From Hyphomonas adhaerens MHS-3 (GTDB taxonomy: Bacteria > Pseudomonadota > Alphaproteobacteria > Caulobacterales > Hyphomonadaceae), in contig NZ_ARYH01000003.1 in assembly GCF_000685235.1 (NCBI RefSeq), forward strand, positions 310,001 to 374,000: a DNA stretch of 64,000 nt, given 5' to 3'. The notes under the pieces are model-generated. The model searched no databases and was not told the DNA's origin. It worked only from the letters and a program-made list of their open reading frames with translations. Shown here piece after piece: positions 8,414 through 16,629 of this stretch; the stretch's first letter is position 1, and each line of letters starts with the position of its first letter. The position numbers were made by a program, and so were the translations under genes.

Positions 8414-9403
8414 TCAGTCCTCGAAGGCCTTCCGGTCGACGAGGTTCCTGAGCGGCTCGCCGTTCAGGTAACGGTGGAGATTGTCCACGAACGTTCCATC
8501 GGCACGAAGGATCGTTCCATTCGTCTGGGAAGAATCGTGCGGCGTGATCATGATTTTCGGATGATGCCAGAGCGGGCTTTCCGCCGGCAGCGGCTCTACG
8601 CCTGTCACGTCCAGAGCCGCGTACGCCGGACGGCCTTTATCCAGGGCATCGACCAGCGCGTCTTCGTCCACCAGGGCGCCCCGGCCAAGATTCATGAACA
8701 GGGCATCGGGCTTCATTTTCGAGAAGAAGTCCGCCCCGGCCATGCCTTCGGTCTCCGCCGTATGCGGCACGCAAAGCAGCACGACATCCGCGTCCGGAAG
8801 CGCATCCGGCAATACGCTGGACGGCAGAATCTCCTGTGCCCCCGGTGCCGGTCCCGGCGAACGGCGCAAGCCTGTCACATGCCCGCCAAGCGCGGTCACC
8901 CGATTGCCCACCGCCTCACCAATTGACCCATAGCCAACGATCAGCCAGCGGCTGCCGGCAATCTCTCGCGACCGGACCCGCTTCCACTCCGCCGCGTCCT
9001 GCTGGGCCCGATGCTGCGGACCTTCTCGCAGGAAATCCAGCGCGGCCCAAAGGGCCCACTCGGCCATGGATTCGGCCTGTGTGTGATTGGTGGTGTATTG
9101 CTTCGACGCCTTGCCAATGGCTTTCAGCGCCGCATTGTCCACACCGGCGGCCGGAGACTGAAACCAGTCCAGCCGATCAGAGGCCATCACAGTCTGAACA
9201 AATGTCCTGGCAGCAGGGCCGAAGAAGCAGTCGAGGCTGCCAAAGACAATCTCCGGTTCGACCTTGTCAGTCACCACCCGGCTACCGGCATGATAGAAGC
9301 GCCCTTCATCGGTCATAATGAGGACATCAAGTTTGTGTTCTACATCCTTGAGCCGAGGCTGGATGCGGGCAAAAGTCTTTTCATGAACAAGGCACGTTTT
9401 CAT
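8414..9403 (-). CDS. D-2-hydroxyacid dehydrogenase (NAD-binding)
   Basis: A 329-residue D-isomer-specific 2-hydroxyacid dehydrogenase. The Rossmann motif GYGSIGEAV, the catalytic Arg in LGRGALVDE, Glu in VTGVEPLP and His in ITPHDS are all present. It reduces a 2-keto acid or oxidises its D-hydroxy acid; the substrate is unknown. The start chosen is ATG 9403 (MKTCLVHEKTF), with AGGA 5 bp upstream. This start lies inside the divergent TIGR02301 gene, so the two 5' ends overlap by 21 bp. Confidence 0.9.
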   Translation of the reverse strand: MKTCLVHEKTFARIQPRLKDVEHKLDVLIMTDEGRFYHAGSRVVTDKVEPEIVFGSLDCFFGPAARTFVQTVMASDRLDWFQSPAAGVDNAALKAIGKASKQYTTNHTQAESMAEWALWAALDFLREGPQHRAQQDAAEWKRVRSREIAGSRWLIVGYGSIGEAVGNRVTALGGHVTGLRRSPGPAPGAQEILPSSVLPDALPDADVVLLCVPHTAETEGMAGADFFSKMKPDALFMNLGRGALVDEDALVDALDKGRPAYAALDVTGVEPLPAESPLWHHPKIMITPHDSSQTNGTILRADGTFVDNLHRYLNGEPLRNLVDRKAFED

Positions 9404-9787
9404 GTCGTCCTGCTTAGCGCCCTGATGGTCTGCGGCGCAAGCGCTGCGCAATCCAGCCTGCCGATGCGCGGACCGGACTATTTCCGCGATGCCTCTGATC
9501 TGGCTGGGGTGCTGGGCTCCGCCCACGCGATCCGGGTGCGCTGCAATGGCAGGGATGACCAGTACTGGCGGCAATACATGTCCGACATGCTGAGCTATGA
9601 GGCGCCGAATCGCGGCAATTTGCGCTCCAGCCTGGTGGCGCAGTTCAACACTTCCTACCAGGATACCACCCGCGACTATCTGAAATGCGACAACCGCGCG
9701 GTGGAAGCCGAAGCGCGCTTTGCCCGCGAAGGCCAGGAAATTACTGCACGCATGGCGATGCACTATTTCCCGAAAAAGCCGGATTAG
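9383..9787 (+). CDS. TIGR02301-family secreted protein
   Basis: A 134-residue protein. MNKARFHVVLLSALMVCGASAA is a signal peptide, so the product is probably periplasmic. The mature part (RDASDLAGVLGSAHAIRVRCNG...WRQYMSDML...SLVAQFNTSYQDTTRDYLKC) matches my memory of TIGR02301, an alphaproteobacterial family of unknown function with two conserved cysteines. ATG 9383 has a poor ribosome site, and the gene overlaps the start of the divergent dehydrogenase gene. A later start would lose the signal peptide. Confidence 0.8.
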   Translation: MNKARFHVVLLSALMVCGASAAQSSLPMRGPDYFRDASDLAGVLGSAHAIRVRCNGRDDQYWRQYMSDMLSYEAPNRGNLRSSLVAQFNTSYQDTTRDYLKCDNRAVEAEARFAREGQEITARMAMHYFPKKPD

Positions 9788-9802
9788 GCCCGAACTGGCC
9801 GG

Positions 9803-10261
9803 TCAGGCGATTGTCATCAAATGACTGCTGCAGGTCAGACAGTCCGTGCTGCCGAACCCTTCCAGCGCAACTTCCGCGCAGCCTGTTTCCAGCAGGGTCC
9901 GGGCGAGTTGGCACTCATCACCATGCTCCACGATGAAAGCGGCAAGGCCGCTCGCCTCCAGGGTTAGCCGGTCAATGTGCCAGTGAACTTTCTTGTCTGC
10001 CCTGAAGTGGCGCCTGATGCGTGCCGCGAGACCGCCTGGTCCGTAGGCGCTGCCGGCGTAGGCATACATGCCCGGCGACAAGTGACCCGTTTTCTGCCGG
10101 CCTGCCCCGACCGGAAGCGCCTTGTCCAACAGCACCAGCAAGACGTAGGCGCCCTTTTTGCCTTCCAGCCCGCCCAATGCACCGGGAATGACCCAGTGTC
10201 CCTCGAGTGCGGCTGCATCTAGGATGCCCCGCGCGGCCTCGAAGGCTGTGGTGCCTTTCAT
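9803..10261 (-). CDS. DUF123 GIY-YIG-like nuclease-fold protein
   Basis: A 152-residue protein matching the DUF123 group (endonuclease-III-associated GIY-YIG fold): GAYVLLVLLDKAL, then GMYAYAGSAYGPGGLAARIRRHFR, KVHWHIDRL and a C-terminal Cys/His part (GSTDCLTCSSHL). GMYAYAGSA stands in for the GIY-YIG core, with the conserved Arg in ARIRRH. Activity is unproven. Its ATG overlaps the soxR stop by 4 bp, so it is likely made from the same transcript as soxR. Confidence 0.88.
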   Translation of the reverse strand: MKGTTAFEAARGILDAAALEGHWVIPGALGGLEGKKGAYVLLVLLDKALPVGAGRQKTGHLSPGMYAYAGSAYGPGGLAARIRRHFRADKKVHWHIDRLTLEASGLAAFIVEHGDECQLARTLLETGCAEVALEGFGSTDCLTCSSHLMTIA

Positions 10262-10707
10262 CCTACCTTCTCTCCCGTCATCACGAAGCGGGGTCCTGCA
10301 CCGGCGCTTCGCGCGCGGTCGTCGGGATTGTAGAGCTTGCAGGTCTTCAGGCTGAGACAGCCGCAGCCAATGCAGCCGTCCAGCCGGTCGCGCAGCCGCT
10401 CCACCATGGCGATGTGATCGTCGAGGCGTTGGCGAAAGCGCTGACTGATACGCGTCCAGTCGGCCTTGGTGGGCGCCCGGTGCTCTGGCAATTGACCGAG
10501 GACATCCCGGATCTCCTCGATGGTCAGACCCATCTGCTGGGCGACCAGAATGAAGGACAAACGGCGTATGTCGGCGCGGGCAAACTCCCGCTGGCCGGAG
10601 GGCCGGCGGTCAGGCTTCACCAGACCGCGGGATTCGTAAAATCGGATCGCTGAAACCGAAAGCCCGGTGCGACGCGCGACATCTCCGATAGAGAGCCCCT
10701 GTTTCAT
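10258..10707 (-). CDS. soxR: Redox-sensing transcriptional activator SoxR
   Basis: A 149-residue MerR-family regulator. The winged helix (SIGDVARRTGLSVSAIRFYE) is at 6-25, a dimerisation helix is at ~75-110, and the 2Fe-2S ligands C112, C115, C117 and C123 fit the SoxR CX2CXCX5C motif exactly. Oxidation of the cluster by redox-cycling compounds or nitric oxide switches the protein on. The start is MKQGLSIGDV at 10707; the open frame further upstream is spurious. A soxS-like promoter lies 30-50 bp upstream, facing a VOC gene. No soxS is visible, as in most non-enteric bacteria. Confidence 0.96.
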   Translation of the reverse strand: MKQGLSIGDVARRTGLSVSAIRFYESRGLVKPDRRPSGQREFARADIRRLSFILVAQQMGLTIEEIRDVLGQLPEHRAPTKADWTRISQRFRQRLDDHIAMVERLRDRLDGCIGCGCLSLKTCKLYNPDDRARSAGAGPRFVMTGEKVG

Positions 10708-10733
10708 AAGGATTTTTTCCTTCCCAAATATGC

Positions 10734-10764
10734 TTGACCTCAAGTTAGGTTGAGGAATTAGGGT
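10734..10764 (+). promoter_or_regulatory. SoxR box in a soxS-type promoter
   Basis: TTGACC (-35, 10734-10739) and TAGGGT (-10, 10759-10764) are separated by 19 bp, the long spacing used by MerR-type activators. Between them lies CCTCAAGTTAGGTTGAGG (10738-10755), with perfect CCTCAA/TTGAGG arms, nearly the E. coli soxS operator. It drives the VOC gene at 10809 and could autoregulate soxR on the other strand. Confidence 0.9.
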
Positions 10765-10808
10765 CGTCAAATCAGAACGCAACAGATTGGAATAAAGGAA
10801 ACCAGGAA

Positions 10809-11192
10809 ATGAAACCCGCCCTGTTTGAACATGTAAATGTGACGGTCTCCGACCCGAAGAAAACCGCCGCCATGCTGGTGGACCTGTTCGGCTGGCATGT
10901 GCGCTGGGAAGGCCCGTCAAAATATGACGGCTACACTGTCCATGTCGGCACCGATGACGAGTACATCGCCCTGTACGCCCTTCCGAAGCAGGACCGGCCG
11001 GAGCAGGAAAGCTATTACCGCACCGGCGCGGTGAACCATTTCGGCATCCTGGTGGACGATCTGGACGCCGCCGAACAACGGATCCTGAAGTCCGGCCTGA
11101 AAACGCACAGCCACCAGACCTATGATCCCGGCAGCCGGTTCTACTTCCACGACCATGATGGCATCGAATGGGAGGTCGTCAGCTATGCTTGA
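10809..11192 (+). CDS. VOC-superfamily (glyoxalase-like) protein
   Basis: A 127-residue single-domain VOC protein with two beta-alpha-beta-beta-beta halves. FEHVNVTVSDPKKTAAMLVDLFGW opens the first half and VNHFGILVDDLDAAEQRI the second. Candidate metal ligands are H8, the His of NHFG and the Glu of GIEWEVVSY. The SoxR box directly upstream and the divergent soxR suggest induction by redox-cycling drugs. Resistance or detoxification is therefore a fair guess, but the substrate is unknown. AGGAA precedes the ATG. Confidence 0.9.
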   Translation: MKPALFEHVNVTVSDPKKTAAMLVDLFGWHVRWEGPSKYDGYTVHVGTDDEYIALYALPKQDRPEQESYYRTGAVNHFGILVDDLDAAEQRILKSGLKTHSHQTYDPGSRFYFHDHDGIEWEVVSYA

Positions 11193-11326
11193 GGGATTGA
11201 TGCACAGCTACATTGAAGCCTTCAACGGCGGCTGGCAGCCCAGGGACTCTTATGTCCGTCCGGCGCGGGACTCGAAAAGCCGGCGAAGGTCGCTACTATC
11301 GCTCTCAAACATGAGAGGTAAGAGAC

Positions 11327-13237
11327 ATGAAGGCGCCCCGGATACTTGCAGCTGCGACGCTGGCGGTTGGACTTAGCGCATGCGCGACCTCGCCCCCTGA
11401 CTCAGGCGAGGCGGAAAAAGAGATCGTCGTGACGGAAACCGTGACCGTGCAGGAGCAGACTCCGCCCGGTCCCGGTGACCGTATGCCCACAGGCCGCAGC
11501 ATAGGTGTGCGCTCGGCGGTCGTCGCCCCGCACGCTGCCGCCGCAACCGCCCACCCGCTGGCCACGCAGACGGCGCTCGACGTCCTGAAGCGTGGCGGCT
11601 CCGCGGTTGATGCCGCCATCGCAGCGAATGCCATGCTGGGCCTGGTTGAGCCGACGGGGAATGGGATTGGCGGAGACCTGTTTGCCATCGTCTGGGACCC
11701 GGAAACGCAACAACTTTACGGCTATAACGGATCCGGTCGCAGTCCGAAGGGGGCAACCCTTGAAGACATTCAGGCAAAGGCCGATGCCTTCATGGACGGT
11801 AAGGAGATCCCGCCATTCGGCACGGCATCCGTGACTGTTCCGGGTACGGTGGATGGCTGGTTCGCACTGCATGACAAGTTCGGCAAGCTGCCGATTGCCG
11901 ACGATTTGACCCCCGCAATTACCTATGCCCGCGAAGGCGCGCCGATCCCCGAAGTCATCTCCTATTATTGGAACTTCGGTCCCAAACGCTACAAACCAGC
12001 ATTTGAAAGCGGCATGCTGGAGGAGTACGAGAACGCGAAGGAAACCTATTTTTCCCCGCCCCCGCACGAAGGCACGATTTTCCGCAATCCGGACTTGGCC
12101 GACACGCTGTCCAAGATCGCAGAAGGCGGCCGCGATGCCTTCTACAAAGGCGACCTGGCCGAGCGGATGGACGCCTACTTCAAGCGCATCGGCGGTTTCC
12201 TGCGTTATGAGGACTTTGCCAGCCATACAGGCGACTGGGTCGACCCGGTCTGCGCAACCTATCGCGCCGACTACAAGGTCTGCGAACTGCCGCCCAACAC
12301 CCAGGGCATCGCCGCGCTCCAGATGTTGCAGATGCTCGAAAAATACGATCTGCGTTCAATGGGCTTTGGCTCGGCAGATTCCATCATGGCGCAGGTGGAA
12401 GCCAAGCGTCTGGCCTTTGCCGACCGCGCCAAGGGATATGCCGATCCCGAGTTTTCCGGGATCGACCCGGAAGTCTTCATCGCGGACGGGTATAATGCCC
12501 GGCGCGCCGGGCTTATCGACCTGTCCAAACCCATGCCGAATGTCAAAGCCGGTCTGGACTTCCCCACCGCCGACAAGGCGCTTGAGGACGGCGACACGAC
12601 CTACCTCACAGTGGCCGACGAAAACGGGATGATGGTGTCACTGATCCAGTCGAACTATCGTGGCATGGGCTCGGGCCTTGTCGCCGACGGAATGGGCTTC
12701 ATGTTCCAGGATCGCGGACAGCTGTTCAGCCTCGACCCGGCCCATCCGAATGTCTGGGAGCCGGGCAAGCGCCCCTTCCATACGATCATTCCTGCATTTG
12801 CGTTCAAGAAGGACATGCCGGGCTGCCAGGTTCGGGCGGTCCCGATCGAACAGGCCTGCCCGTTCGAACCCTGGCTCAGCTTCGGCCTCATGGGTGGCGG
12901 CATGCAGCCACAGGGCCATGTGCAAGTGATCCTGAACCTCGTCGATTTTGACATGGGCCTGCAGGAAGCCGGCGATGCCGCCAGATGGGAACATGTCGGC
13001 GGCTGCGAGCCCACCGACAACCTGGAAGACCCGGCCTGCGAAGCGGATACCGGCAAGGTGTTTCTGGAAAGCGGCATCCCTCCGGCAACCCGCGCCGAAC
13101 TGGAAGCCCGTGGCGTGGACGTCGAATGCTGCGGGGCGAATGCAGGCGGCTATCAGGCCGTCATGCGTGACTTTGAAACGGGCGCCTACATCGCCGCCAC
13201 GGAAATGCGCAAGGACGGCGTCGCCGACGGATACTAA
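11327..13237 (+). CDS. ggt: Gamma-glutamyltransferase, lipoprotein form
   Basis: A 636-residue Ntn-hydrolase. MKAPRILAAATLAVGLSACAT is a lipoprotein signal with lipobox LSAC, so the enzyme is probably membrane-anchored in the periplasm rather than freely secreted. The autoprocessing nucleophile is Thr424 in DGDTTYLTV, and GSGR...SV, GTVDGW and SFGLMGGGMQPQGH are GGT landmarks. It transfers or hydrolyses gamma-glutamyl groups, for example in glutathione. The C-terminal part has several extra Cys (CEPTDNLEDPAC, ECCG) that could form disulfides. GAGAGG precedes the start. Confidence 0.93.
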   Translation: MKAPRILAAATLAVGLSACATSPPDSGEAEKEIVVTETVTVQEQTPPGPGDRMPTGRSIGVRSAVVAPHAAAATAHPLATQTALDVLKRGGSAVDAAIAANAMLGLVEPTGNGIGGDLFAIVWDPETQQLYGYNGSGRSPKGATLEDIQAKADAFMDGKEIPPFGTASVTVPGTVDGWFALHDKFGKLPIADDLTPAITYAREGAPIPEVISYYWNFGPKRYKPAFESGMLEEYENAKETYFSPPPHEGTIFRNPDLADTLSKIAEGGRDAFYKGDLAERMDAYFKRIGGFLRYEDFASHTGDWVDPVCATYRADYKVCELPPNTQGIAALQMLQMLEKYDLRSMGFGSADSIMAQVEAKRLAFADRAKGYADPEFSGIDPEVFIADGYNARRAGLIDLSKPMPNVKAGLDFPTADKALEDGDTTYLTVADENGMMVSLIQSNYRGMGSGLVADGMGFMFQDRGQLFSLDPAHPNVWEPGKRPFHTIIPAFAFKKDMPGCQVRAVPIEQACPFEPWLSFGLMGGGMQPQGHVQVILNLVDFDMGLQEAGDAARWEHVGGCEPTDNLEDPACEADTGKVFLESGIPPATRAELEARGVDVECCGANAGGYQAVMRDFETGAYIAATEMRKDGVADGY

Positions 13238-13953
13238 CCGTCCAGCTTCAGGGTAATGCCCGCAATCGAGATGGACCTGCCTTCCACAGGCAGGTCCTTT
13301 TCCACTGCCCGAGCCATTACTTTGTCCGCATCCGGAATGTCGATACCAAATTCGGTCATCCGGTCGGCCGGCCCTTCAGTAAAATAGATGACAGAATCGG
13401 CTAGGAACAAACGCTGCCTGTCTGCAGTCAGGCCAAAGGTGAGCCCCCATTTCTGCGCCAACGCATCCGGATCGGGCGTCTCCAGAACTGCATGGGTAAA
13501 TCGTCCGGGGGCAGATCTCTCGCGCCAGCCAGGCCCGCCCCAGCGCCAGCTGCCGGCCGGCCGTGGCTCATCCACCGAAACAATCGCACCGCCGATATCG
13601 GCCGGGTGGAGGTGGCTGGCAGAAATATCCGGCAGGTCGATACTCCACACGCGCCGAATACCCAGCCCGTCGACCCGCGCGCGCAAGGCCTCCATGTCGT
13701 CGGTCTGAAAGATCGCCATATAGCCGCCCTCACCGCCCCGGTCGATGAAACGCCGGGCAGGCGCCTTGTCTTTGGTTGGCACGACGACTTCCAGGAACTG
13801 ATCGCCAATCGCGAACACGGCATTCACCAGGCCGAACTCGGCCACACCGGGGTCAGGGAACGGTTCCCCGAGGCTGAGGACGCTCTTCAATGTGTCCGCC
13901 GTGTCGAGACTGTTAGCAGCAATCACAAGCTGGCGCAGGCGCGGTGGGCTCAT
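13234..13953 (-). CDS. Glyoxalase-like (VOC) domain protein
   Basis: A 239-residue two-repeat VOC protein. LRQLVIAANSLDTADTLKSVLSL begins the first half; GRFTHAVLETPDPDALAQKWGLTFGL begins the second. It resembles the Glyoxalase_3-type proteins of proteobacteria. The usual metal His/Glu ligands are not clearly conserved, so catalysis is uncertain. It is convergent with ggt, whose stop overlaps it by 4 bp. Confidence 0.8.
   Translation of the reverse strand: MSPPRLRQLVIAANSLDTADTLKSVLSLGEPFPDPGVAEFGLVNAVFAIGDQFLEVVVPTKDKAPARRFIDRGGEGGYMAIFQTDDMEALRARVDGLGIRRVWSIDLPDISASHLHPADIGGAIVSVDEPRPAGSWRWGGPGWRERSAPGRFTHAVLETPDPDALAQKWGLTFGLTADRQRLFLADSVIYFTEGPADRMTEFGIDIPDADKVMARAVEKDLPVEGRSISIAGITLKLDG
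13273..13301 (+). terminator. Intrinsic terminator of ggt inside the convergent gene
   Basis: The stem GGACCTGCC (13273-13281) / GGCAGGTCC (13289-13297) is perfect over 9 bp with a 7-nt loop and is followed by TTTT on the plus strand. It lies 36 bp past the ggt stop, within the 3' coding part of the minus-strand VOC gene, where it encodes the DLPVEG part of that protein. Confidence 0.75.
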
Positions 13954-14097
13954 GGATTTCCTCCGGATTTTTCTGTTCTGTTTCCGGGCAATCTAGCACA
14001 AATGCCGTAACGGCAGCGCAGAAAATCCGGGCAGGCCACAACGCAACGCTATTACACTCGAATTGACCTTGCCACGAAAGGATTCCACCTCAGGCAT

Positions 14098-15045
14098 ATG
14101 ACCTGCGACCTGAACACCAACCTACCAGATAAAGCCCACGATCATGGGCATGATCATGAGCACGGGCATGGGCACTCCCATGACCATGCAGACATGACGA
14201 CCGCGGATTCGCGCCGGCGAGTCGCTATCGCGGCTGTCCTGACCGCCTCGTTCATGATGGCGGAAGTTACCGGCGGTCTTATTTCCGGCTCCCTGGCCCT
14301 GCTGGCCGATGCCGCACACATGCTGACCGATGCCGCGTCGCTCATCCTGGCATGGGTGGGATACAAGCTGGCGGAACGCCCCGCAGACCCAAGCCGTTCT
14401 TACGGGTTCGGGCGCATGAAAGTGCTCGCCGCCTTCACGAACGGCATCGCGCTCGTCGCCCTCTCCTGCTGGATTGTCTGGGAAGCGGTCCACCGCCTGC
14501 TGGACCCGGCCCCGGTTCTCGGCGGCATCATGTTGTGGGTCGCCGTCGGCGGCCTGGTCGTAAACGTGCTCGCCGCCTGGGTACTGCATGGCGGTGACCA
14601 GCATGACCTGAACCTGCAGGGCGCGCTGTGGCATGTTATCGGAGACCTGCTCGGCTCTGTCGCGGCCATCGCGGCGGCGATTATCATCCTCACCACGGGC
14701 TGGATCCCGGCGGATCCGATTCTCTCCGTTCTGGTGGCCCTGCTCGTGCTCGTCGCCGGTGTCCGGATCGCCCGTCAGTCCGGTCACATTCTGCTGGAGG
14801 GCACGCCCGAAGGCCTGTCGCCGGAAGACATCCGGAACGACCTTGAAGAACATGTCGCTCAGGTCTCGAACGTCGCACACATCCATGCCTGGGCCCTGAC
14901 CGAATCGAAGCCACTGATCACGTTGGAAGTCACGGCCGTTCATGGCGCTTGCACCGAAACCCTGCGGCGCAAGGTGAAAGCCCGCCTCGCGGAACGGTTC
15001 GATATCTCCCATGCCACGGTGGAAGTGGTTTCGGAGCCCTGCTGA
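14098..15045 (+). CDS. Cation diffusion facilitator (CzcD/ZitB-type) metal exporter
   Basis: A 315-residue inner-membrane antiporter. The N-terminus carries a histidine-rich metal-binding stretch (~13-32, HDHGHDHEHGHGHSHDH). Six transmembrane helices follow, with the family site residues in LLADAAHMLTDAASL (TM2) and WHVIGDLLGSV (TM5). The C-terminal cytoplasmic domain (VAHIHAWALTESKPLITLEVTAV) is the usual dimerisation fold. It expels Zn2+ (perhaps Co2+/Cd2+) in exchange for protons. No metal regulator gene is adjacent. Confidence 0.95.
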   Translation: MTCDLNTNLPDKAHDHGHDHEHGHGHSHDHADMTTADSRRRVAIAAVLTASFMMAEVTGGLISGSLALLADAAHMLTDAASLILAWVGYKLAERPADPSRSYGFGRMKVLAAFTNGIALVALSCWIVWEAVHRLLDPAPVLGGIMLWVAVGGLVVNVLAAWVLHGGDQHDLNLQGALWHVIGDLLGSVAAIAAAIIILTTGWIPADPILSVLVALLVLVAGVRIARQSGHILLEGTPEGLSPEDIRNDLEEHVAQVSNVAHIHAWALTESKPLITLEVTAVHGACTETLRRKVKARLAERFDISHATVEVVSEPC

Positions 15046-15152
15046 GTTTCCGGCGCCCGTCACATTGATATGAGCGGCCGGGGCCTTTAAGCCTCGATAC
15101 ACCCGCCTTATGTGCAAAAGCCGATTCCATCAGGCACATCCGGAGTACCGAC

Positions 15153-16121
15153 ATGGCTGAGACAAAACACGCTGAAATCCTGATCCTCGGCTCCGGCCCC
15201 GCAGGCTGGACAGCCGCCGTTTATGGCGCCCGCGCCTTGCGCGATGTGCTGGTGGTGACCGGCATACAGCCCGGCGGCCAGCTGACCATCACCACGGAAG
15301 TGGAAAACTATCCCGGCTTTACCGAGATCCAGGGCCCGGACCTGATGGTGAAGATGCAGGAACATGCCGAAGCCATGGGCGCGAAAGTCGAGAACGACCA
15401 CATCGCCGAAGTCGACTTCGACAGCCGCCCGTTCAAGGCGATCGGCGAAAGCGGCACCGTCTACACCGCCGATTCGGTCGTGATCAGCACCGGCGCCCAG
15501 GCCAAATGGCTGGGCATTCCGACGGAAGAGAAGTTCAAGGGCTTTGGCGTCTCCGCCTGTGCCACCTGTGACGGCTTCTTCTATCGCGGCCGTGACGTCT
15601 TGGTCGTTGGCGGTGGCAACACCGCTGTGGAAGAAGCGCTGTTCCTGACGAACTTCGCCTCCAAGGTCACCGTCGTACATCGCCGCGACAGCTTCCGCGC
15701 CGAGAAGATCCTGCAGGAACGCCTATTGAAAAATCCGAAAGTCGAAGTGATCTGGGATCACGTGCTGGAAGAAGTCGTCGGGGATGAAAATCCGCTCGGC
15801 GTGACCGGTGCGAAGATCAAGAGTGTAACGACCGGCGAAGAAAAGCTCATCCCCGTCCATGGCGTCTTCATCGCCATCGGCCACGCCCCGTCGACGGAGC
15901 TGTTCAAAGGCAAGCTGGCCATGAAGGACAATGGCTATCTCATCACAAAGCCCGGCACGCCCCAGACCGAAATCCCCGGCGTGTTCGCCGCCGGCGATGT
16001 CACCGACGAGACCTATCGTCAGGCCGTGACCGCCGCGGGCATGGGCTGCATGGCCGCGCTGGACGCCGAACGCTTCCTCTCCGAGCAGGAAGCCGCCGCA
16101 GAGACCGTCGCGGCGGAATAG
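15153..16121 (+). CDS. trxB: Thioredoxin reductase
   Basis: A 322-residue FAD/NADPH enzyme. The FAD motif GSGPAGWTAA is near the start, the redox-active disulfide is C136-A-T-C139, the NADPH motif VVGGGNTAVEEAL follows, and FAAGDVTDETYRQAVTAAGMG is near the C-terminus. It keeps thioredoxin reduced in the cytoplasm. It is monocistronic; a hairpin follows the stop. Confidence 0.96.
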   Translation: MAETKHAEILILGSGPAGWTAAVYGARALRDVLVVTGIQPGGQLTITTEVENYPGFTEIQGPDLMVKMQEHAEAMGAKVENDHIAEVDFDSRPFKAIGESGTVYTADSVVISTGAQAKWLGIPTEEKFKGFGVSACATCDGFFYRGRDVLVVGGGNTAVEEALFLTNFASKVTVVHRRDSFRAEKILQERLLKNPKVEVIWDHVLEEVVGDENPLGVTGAKIKSVTTGEEKLIPVHGVFIAIGHAPSTELFKGKLAMKDNGYLITKPGTPQTEIPGVFAAGDVTDETYRQAVTAAGMGCMAALDAERFLSEQEAAAETVAAE

Positions 16122-16146
16122 GCCTTGGCCCACTTCTGAATTCCAG

Positions 16147-16171
16147 CAGGCAGGGCCGCCGGTCCTGCCTG
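16147..16171 (+). terminator. Probable terminator after trxB
   Basis: CAGGCAGG (16147-16154) pairs perfectly with CCTGCCTG (16164-16171) around a 9-nt GC-rich loop, followed by TTCTCATT. The T-run is weak, so this is a likely rather than certain terminator. It lies 25 bp past the trxB stop. Confidence 0.6.
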
Positions 16172-16365
16172 TTCTCATTCCGGGCCCACCGTCGCGCACG
16201 TTGACGCAGAGGAATCCAGGACCTGAACGCATCATCGCACCGAGTGGGAGGATGCTTGGCGCACTTTCGCTGCAGTCATTGGGATGCAGCGATGCAATGA
16301 GGTGCAGATCGCCCGCTTGCAGGCTGGCCCGCCCGCGTGTATGAGGCCCCTTCGTTTCAGCGAAC

Positions 16366-16442
16366 GGTTCGGTAGCTCAGCTGGTTAGAGCGCGCGACTC
16401 ATAATCGCGAGGTCGGGAGTTCAAGTCTCCCCCGAACCACCA
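16366..16442 (+). tRNA. tRNA-Met (anticodon CAT)
   Basis: A full cloverleaf can be drawn: acceptor GGTTCGG/CCGAACC, D-arm GCTC...GAGC, anticodon stem CGCGA/TCGCG with loop CTCATAA, T-arm GGGAG-TTCAAGT-CTCCC, discriminator A and encoded CCA (16440-16442). The acceptor stem starts with a paired G, so this is not the initiator. It could in principle be tRNA-Ile with lysidine, but the loop and arms look like elongator Met. Confidence 0.9.
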
Positions 16443-16444
16443 CC

Positions 16445-16480
16445 TGCCAATTTTGGCATTGATTTCATTTAATTTTTTGA
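16445..16480 (+). terminator. Possible tRNA terminator
   Basis: The perfect 14-bp palindrome TGCCAATTTTGGCA (16445-16458) directly follows the tRNA and is followed by an AT-rich run containing TTTTTT. It is a plausible, though not GC-rich, transcript end. The AT-richness stands out in this genome. Confidence 0.5.
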
Positions 16481-16629
16481 CTGCAATTGCCTGACCACAG
16501 ATGGGAAGGCACTTTTTTCGTCGCGCCGTACAAACACCGTTGATGAAAGTCGCTGCGGTCCTGCACCTTTTGCGCAGATGAAAGAAAACCCGGTATCGCT
16601 TTGGCAGTCAAAATCTGTAAAGCGGTGCC

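Noticed and set aside
11185-11376. Short ORF starting in the VOC stop (ATGCTTGA) and running into ggt
   Set aside because: It overlaps the ggt signal peptide region in another frame and has no recognisable feature; the start overlap is probably accidental.
16443-16629. Possible second cobalamin riboswitch before cobT
   Set aside because: No B12 box and none of the aptamer's conserved blocks could be found.
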